64,000 nucleotides of DNA from Heliocidaris tuberculata (taxonomy: Eukaryota > Echinodermata > Echinoidea > Camarodonta > Echinometridae). Under the pieces are notes generated by a model that searched no databases, was not told the DNA's origin, and saw only the letters and a program-made list of their open reading frames with translations. The stretch is taken from positions 35,948,961 to 36,012,960 of the forward strand of contig CM046845.1 of assembly GCA_025618425.1 (NCBI GenBank). The letters run 5' to 3'. Of the stretch, positions 58,070-64,000 are shown one piece after another. The first letter of the stretch is position 1. Every line of letters starts with the position of its first letter. The translations under genes were made by a program, and so were the position numbers.

Positions 58070-58336
58070 CAGGGGCGGCGCCAGGGTATTTAAATAGGGA
58101 GGGGGGGGGGCAAACTGATGCGTATAGCAACGTCGCACGTCGAGGGTCTTGAAATAACAAATAGGACTATAACAGTTATGTCATAATTGCATGACCTAGC
58201 CTTCTCTTCTCCATTTCCCCTTCTCTTTCTCCTTTTTTCCCCCTTCTTCCTCTTTTTTTTTTTTTTTTTTTTTTTGCTCGCTTGAAAAATGATATGGGGC
58301 GGCCGCCCCTCCTGCCCCCCTGTAGCGCCACCCCTG
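58070..58336. mobile_element. hAT-like MITE with perfect 8-bp TSD
   Basis: Identical TGTGGAGT flanks at 58062-58069 and 58337-58344. The left end CAGGGGCGGCGCCAGGG and the right end (reverse complement) CAGGGGTGGCGCTACAGGGG are inverted termini. It is the same family as 49832-50084 but opposite in orientation. The interior has a C/T-rich tract and a T run (58252-58275). The 8-bp duplication and CAGGGG ends are typical of hAT elements. Confidence 0.88.
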
Positions 58337-58568
58337 TGTGGAGTGTATAATTAGTTACAAACAAATCTCCCTCCCATACCCTTCCCTTATGGCCTAGTTC
58401 TCTGGCGTTTAATCGTCTATCAAATATTTACTGTGCCCCCCCCCCCACCCCTAACGCTATTCCACTTGGAAGGATTGACTGATATTGATCTTGGCTGTTT
58501 TCCTCTACCTGTTCATGTTACAATAGACCATACAGTGGGGCTGAATATATATTGAATGAATGGTACAG

Positions 58569-58731
58569 CATGGGCCGCGAAACCGGGGGGGGGCTGGGGC
58601 TGCAGCCCCCCCCCCCCCCCACTTTTTTGAGTAGACATGTGAAAACCTCGGGGAAAATGGTTCGAAAATTGTCATTAAAGAGTGAAATCAAATCAGCCCC
58701 CCCCCCTTTCAGAAACGCTCCGCGGCCCCTG
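58569..58731. mobile_element. Poly-G/poly-C MITE, copy 1
   Basis: The left end is CATGGGCCGCGAAACC plus a G run; the right end, reverse complemented, is CAGGGGCCGCGGAGCG. It is flanked by TACAG on both sides (58564-58568 and 58732-58736). The inner phrase TTTTTTGAGTAGACATGTG matches the copy at 60414-60596. Confidence 0.65.
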
Positions 58732-58762
58732 TACAGATAGGTATAAAATTATCATATAACTA

Positions 58763-58852
58763 TATAACAGACACTAGGTCAAGTACAGTTTATTGATATA
58801 GTTATTATATAACTATATTAATAAAATGTACTTGACCTAGTGTCTATTATAG
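58763..58852. repeat. ~90-bp palindrome
   Basis: AGACACTAGGTCAAGTAC (58769-58786) pairs perfectly with 58828-58845, and the AT-rich interior (ATAGTTATTATATAACTAT) continues the palindrome to its centre near 58807. It could extrude as a cruciform or encode a long RNA hairpin. Confidence 0.85.
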
Positions 58853-59066
58853 GCCTATATAGAAAATCTCAATATCGAAGGCAGCACCACGGATTTTAAA
58901 AGTGTGGTTGAAAATCAAGCTCTCTATACATTAAATTTGTACCTTGGTACATATAGGGAAGCCGATGGAGCATTAGGTCCTGGAAATCGATATCTTTTTT
59001 ACATTATAAGTATAAGAGGCAGGGGGGGGGGTAGAGCTCCTGCTCTTATTCGAATTATTAAGTTAA

Positions 59067-59472
59067 CCCTTTCAGGACAGGAATTATTTAAGGGCTAAAT
59101 TGATCACATTTTGCTCTTCAAATTGGCAACAATAATATTTTTCTTTTAGTGCTACAAGATTGTAATAAGGGGTAAGGTCTTTGAAAACAGTACACATGGT
59201 TAAAAGAATTGGCGAAAAGTTGGAAAAGTTGCCAATTTCGATAAAAAACAATGATTGGAACCTCTCAATATGTTGCCAATTTAAGGATTTTAAAGCTTAT
59301 TCTCCTTTTTAAAATTCCTGGGATCAATTGCAGTATGGTCATTTAACGAAAATGGACATAGTGTGTGCAGAAATTTTTGCTCTTTCTACTCATGCATCTG
59401 GTATATTTTCTAGAGTTTGAATCACAAGTTATTGAGCCAAACCACAAAATGTGGTCAATTGTCTTGAAAGGG
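59067..59472. mobile_element. piggyBac-like MITE with TTAA duplication
   Basis: TTAA at 59063-59066 and 59473-59476 flank CCCTTTCAGGACAG at the left and CTTGAAAGGG at the right. The inverted match continues inward (TTGATCACATTTTG against CAAAATGTGGTCAA) before fading. TTAA target duplication with CCCTTT ends is characteristic of the piggyBac superfamily. No transposase inside. Confidence 0.75.
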
Positions 59473-59476
59473 TTAA

Positions 59477-60413
59477 GCAAATGTTTAAAGAGCAATCTCC
59501 TACTCATATTTCGCACAATGCAATGATGACTTCATTAAACAAATTTTGCAATCTAAAATTTTTTGCACAAATCTTAAGATTTGAGTACCGTATACAGGTT
59601 AAATCAATATTGTTTAATAAAGAAATTTGTGCAGATTTTTCTAAGTGGAACTGTTTCGGGGGCCGAAAAAAAGGAAGATTAATTCATATTAAATACCGTT
59701 TGTCAAACAAGCTTCGGATATCTCTTTTAGGGAATATGTGAACTTTAAGAGAGGATAATTGTCATAAATATAATAATAGCTCGATCTACATGATATATAT
59801 GATGCGGCATAATTTACATTTCGCATTCACCCATAGAAGCAAACATTGGTGTATGGAATCTAAATTTAGTGCTGCTGGAAAATTATGAATACCCAACCCC
59901 TCCCCCTCCTTATGTGTGCTTCAACCATGACAACACGTTATTATGCTATTAAACTTCATCGCGAGTGATTAATAATTGACATACAAAAAAGAGCATACAT
60001 TATGGGTGTTTTTTTTATATTCCATTCCCGTATTATTCTGTAGAGCCTATTCTTTTATATGGTATCCATATATAGAAACCGAGATAGGTTTGAGGGAAAT
60101 AACGAGTTTCGTTTCTGCCTTTACAATTCATTACAATTCTTGCAATATGGTCTGCTAAGGCCTTCACCCCCCCCCCCCCCCCCCCAATTAACCATATATA
60201 CCGCTATAGGTTGTGTGATTATAAATGATACAGTTGAATAGTTCCAAGAATTATTGTTGTCTCAGCCGGCTACCAGATTTGTGGTACAACAGAAATTTAG
60301 GAAAAAGGTGCAGATTGTTATATTTGTATAACGTACCAGGCCAAATTAGTAGTTGTGATACAATCAGCGGTACGCCACTGGTGAATTTAGAGGGGTGCCG
60401 AACCGGCCCGTGT
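59477..60413. other. Intergenic DNA, no gene recognised
   Basis: AT-rich; a 96-codon ORF (59451-59741) starts within the MITE end and resembles nothing known to me. C run at 60168-60185. Confidence 0.5.
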
Positions 60414-60596
60414 CATGGGCCGCGGAACCGGGGGGGGGGCTGGGGGGCTGTAGCCCCCCCCCCCCACACACACACACACACACTTTTTTGAGTAGACACG
60501 TGTGATAAAACCTAGAAAAAAGGTTCGAAAATTGTCATCAATGAGTGAAATCAAATCAGCCCCCCACCCACTTTCAAAAACACTCTGCGGCACCTG
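60414..60596. mobile_element. Poly-G/poly-C MITE, copy 2
   Basis: The left end CATGGGCCGCGGAACCG plus a G run and the right end (reverse complement) CAGGTGCCGCAGAGTG match the copy at 58569-58731. An added CA repeat lies at 60466-60482. The target duplication is weak here. Confidence 0.65.
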
Positions 60597-61337
60597 CTTG
60601 TCATAACGACCCCAAACCCCACCTGAATTGGAATCTATATTAGTAGAAAACCACAAAAATATGCGCCCTTTTCAATTGTAGACCAAACAAATATGTGACT
60701 GATAACCTTTTTCGTTTTACTCATTTTTTAAATCATAAACCCCCCCCCCCGCCGCCCTTTTTTTTCCTTCAAAGTTTTTGATCCGTCCTTGGTAATAAAT
60801 ATTCCTACGTTTTACAGATTTTCGACAGTATTTTAGATCCGTTATTGCTATGCGGGGTAGCATTCCCGCTGATGCATGAGAAGAATTTGATGTTTTATCA
60901 GTTTTTTTGTGGAACTTGAATTGATCACAGTGCTATTCCGGCCAGCCGCGTAGCCAGGATTTCACTGGGGGGGGGGGGCGGGCGCGCACGGGCGCGTACT
61001 CAGTACAAATTCACGATCGAGCGACATTACTTTCGCAATTAATAGTATAATACAGATGCCTAATAGTTAGCAGAAGTACATGTATACTGTACTGCTGCCT
61101 GGCCTGCTTAATTAAATGCATAAAAATGCATTGTGCATGCACCTTTAATTGTTTTGTGGCTTAAATTCAGATCGCAGCGCCGCTGCCTGCACAGTACCGT
61201 ACCGGACTGGTACGTACATCATGATCTTGTAAGGTCAAAAGTTTTTGGTTTTGTGTGACGGGCTTTTGTGTTTGCCACGACGTCAATGATCAAGGCTGCG
61301 CTAGACTGAATCTCGGACTAATATGTACGTACGTGGT
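60597..61337. other. Intergenic, partial MITE ends and CpG-containing stretch
   Basis: 60949-60990 carries a GCGTAGCCAGGATTT end followed by a G run, like 7319-7392 inverted. 61180-61240 has GTACCGTACC/GGTACGTAC palindromic runs. No gene. Confidence 0.5.
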
Positions 61338-61548
61338 CTATGGCAAGCCATCGGGGTCTACCTACGTCTACTAGTACGCGTACCCAGTAGACGTCACGTA
61401 AAACCAAACGGTACGTCACGTCTACTCGTTACGTGACGTGTACCCAATTTCGTGTACTCTGTCGTGACCTTACGTCACGTCACGTCTGTTCAATTACGTG
61501 TGCTTTGCTCAATACGTCACGTCTTCTTTGAAATGGTCTAATTCCAGG

Positions 61549-61581
<33 letters not shown>

Positions 61582-62070
61582 GAGACCGCTTCTTTTTTCT
61601 ACATGGGGATGTAGGATATGAAGAGTTTGGGAAGTCAAATCCCGATTATCAGATTCCCCTCTTTGTTATGAAAATGGATGGCTCTATCATGATCAAGTTC
61701 AGGGGTCGCTGAACCGGGGGGGGGGGGGGTGATAGAAGTAGGATTGCAGGCGCTCCCCTCCACACACATACACGACACACACAACACACACTCCCCTTTT
61801 GCTTAATAATTAATAATATTATAATTCATGACTCATGCTCAACCTCCTGCCTATGGCCAAGCTGCCTATCGGGGTCTACCTACGTCTACTAGTACGCGTA
61901 CCTAGTAGACGTCACGTAAAACCAAACGGTACGTCACGTCTACTCGTTACGTGACGTGTACCCAATTTCGTGTACTCTGTCGTGACCTTACGTCACGTCA
62001 CGTCTGTTCAATTACGTGCTTTGTTCAATACGTCTTACGTCACGTCTCTTTGAAATGGTCTAATTCAAGG

Positions 62071-62106
<36 letters not shown>

Positions 62107-62383
62107 AGACCGCTTCTATTCCGTACATAACTAGGGGATGTGGGATATGATATGAGAGTTCTATGGAAAGTTGAATCCCGAATATCAATCCGATTATCAG
62201 ATTCATTATGAAAATGGATGGCTCTATCATGATCAAGTCAGGGGTCGCTGAACCGGGGGGGGGGGGCTGATCTGGCTAGGGAGTGCAGGCTTCCCCTCCA
62301 CACACATACACGCACACACACACACTCCCCTTTGCTTATATTAATAATAACATATTATGCTCTTACTCATGCTCGAACTTCTG
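61338..62383 (+). repeat. Tandem duplication of a ~518-bp ACGT-rich unit
   Basis: TCGGGGTCTACCTACGTCTA at 61351 recurs at 61869. Each unit has about 150 bases packed with ACGTCACGT/ACGTGACGT motifs, then a T run, ATGAGACCGCTTCT, a segment with ATGGCTCTATCATGATCAAG, a MITE-like end (CAGGGGTCGCTGAACCG plus a G run) and a CA-rich stretch. The copies differ by small indels, mostly in homopolymers. Confidence 0.85.
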
Positions 62384-64000
62384 CCCCCACTTTTCAAACG
62401 CTCTGTGGCCCGTGAAGTAATAATTGTTATGTCTTTCCACGTATACCAACATCGTTTTCAGGCCTAGCCAACTTGATATTAGGGGTGCCCTATTTCATGA
62501 GCCTCTTTTTTCAATGTGTACTGCGGTTTGTGGTCTATTATCTTCACTTTTGCATAAACTGAAAATGAGGGAAAGTAACCGTTTCCTTGTTTTCATAATA
62601 GAAGATCGGACAGGCAATCATTAAAAAAAGAAGAAAAATGAAAAAAGAAAATTACATTTTGTAACTTGCATGATAGCCCTCCTGCCCTCGAGTTTGGGGG
62701 CAAAAAACTCTCAAGAAAAACAGAAAAGGAAAATTACATGTAATGATAATTTTCCATTACAACGATGTATAGGCTTAATAAGCTTATTAGTGCTCTAAAA
62801 TGCAAACTTTCATCATTTAAAACCAAAATTTTCTCACACGGTCACCATCCTCCCTCGTGTATTGATACACACAATGTAGCAGATGCTTGCTTCCATTTAT
62901 CGGGGGAAGTACTTTTGCCCCCACTCCACGACAATCAAATTTACCATTGCGATCAGCTTTCTAGTACTCTAAAAGGTGAGGCTTCATCATTCTAACCCCC
63001 CCCCCCCCTATTTTTTATTTTTTATTTTTTTTTTACTTCCGGCGCTACGCTCCAGGTGCCCCGGAAGGGTCCTAGCTTATTTTATTTATTTATTTATTAT
63101 ATTTATTTTTTCTTTGGGTGGGGCAAACACTCTGAAGGCCCACCTCAAAAGCTTACTACTTGCTCACAACCCAACCCCTACCCTCCGCCCCCCCCCGAAG
63201 AAGCCCATTCCCCTATTTTTCATACATATATATTTCATGTTATTTTGAAAGTGGAAAATTTAGAAATTTTATCCTCCAAAATTGCAAAACGTGAAGCACG
63301 CTTATCATCCCTTGTTTTGCGTGGGGACACTCGTTTTTCCGTAGGCTCGTTTTTTTCCGTTGGTTCGTTTTTCCGAAGGTTCGGGTTATTTTAAAACCTG
63401 AAAACTAAATTTACACAGTATCCCCCTCTTTGACGGGGATCCGGGCCGCTATTAAAAAAAAAAAAAAATTTTGTCAGGACTTGCGGGGCCGGCCCTATAA
63501 TGAACAAATTCGTAGGCCACAGAACGGAAGGGGGGGGGGGGGCTAGGGGGCTGAAGCCCTCCATGTTTACACACTAGAGATTCGTTTCATTATGCTTATT
63601 AATACCGTGGAATTCCAATAAAACTCTGAATCCCCCCTCCATTTAAAAAAAATCATGCATTATATTTTCCACTTATAGAAACATCATTTACAGTGTTAAC
63701 AAACTTGAAATTAGTGCGCCCTTAGAAAGGTTTATTGCAGGACTATATTTCTGAAAGCATGTCTGTTTCTGTTTTATATATGTTCATTGTTTTACTTGTT
63801 TCCATAAGGGAATAAATAACACGTAATCACAAGAAAGAAAAAAAAAATCACATTTTGTATGTGCATTGGTCCCTTTTTGTCCCTTTTTGTATCGTCCTAT
63901 TAAAATATTCTCTTCGTCTATTGTTTTCCTTGTTCATTTATTCCCTTCCCGTCTTCTTCTGATTTCTCTTGCTTTGTTCATGTAAGGAAACGGACGTGTG
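62384..64000. other. Intergenic DNA, repeat fragments only
   Basis: A short direct repeat (CTCTAAAA...TTCATCATT) at 62792-62818 and 62967-62993. Homopolymers at 62996-63008, 63451-63470 and 63530-63542. A short tandem CGTTTTTCCG motif at 63331-63378. A MITE-like GGCCACAGAACGGAAG plus G-run end at 63516-63560. No gene recognised. Confidence 0.5.

Overview
This window is animal nuclear DNA, most likely from an echinoderm and probably a sea urchin. The evidence is a split gene with GT-AG introns, AT-rich intergenic DNA full of microsatellites and poly-G/poly-C runs, many small DNA transposons, non-LTR retrotransposon 3' ends, and a foldback element built like the sea-urchin TU family. The species is an inference; no sequence search was possible. 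I see nothing bacterial, no CRISPR array and no operon.

Layout. Positions 1-3.9 kb hold a large foldback (TU-like) element whose long inverted arms carry a minisatellite; a non-LTR retrotransposon 3' end sits in its centre. Positions 4.0-8.4 kb are a diverged direct duplication, with a hAT-like MITE in the second copy. Positions 8.4-15.2 kb are mostly unannotatable, with two more MITEs. Positions 15.2-44.2 kb are a single 29-kb head-to-tail array of rolling-circle (Helitron/Helentron-like) non-autonomous elements, interrupted by a 500-base assembly gap. Nine element 3' ends share one structure (short hairpin, then CTAG). Some elements carry 0.5 to about 8 tandem copies of an internal ~868-bp unit. 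Many contain a tRNA-Gly-like pol III module and a recurring cassette with nuclear-receptor half-sites, a CRE palindrome and a YY1-like site. Positions 44.2-50.9 kb hold a retrotransposon 3' end, hairpins, a broken fibronectin-type-III exon and Tc1/mariner transposase remnants.

The only convincing intact gene lies at 52.7-56.2 kb on the + strand. It is a four-exon sialyltransferase of the ST6GALNAC III-VI group, with all sialylmotifs present and a possible two-codon first exon at 50.88 kb. Its introns hold a 570-bp inverted repeat, a ~490-bp TAG microsatellite, and a CT/CA tract just before the last acceptor site. Positions 56.2-64 kb are intergenic: hairpins, tandem duplications, hAT-like and piggyBac-like MITEs, and an ACGT-rich 518-bp tandem duplication.

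The most unusual item is the 29-kb array. Its shared hairpin-CTAG 3' ends, inverted repeats at the 5' end and just inside the 3' end, exact head-to-tail joints and variable internal repeat number fit rolling-circle amplification. No replicase (Rep/helicase) gene is in the window, so these copies would depend on an enzyme supplied from elsewhere.
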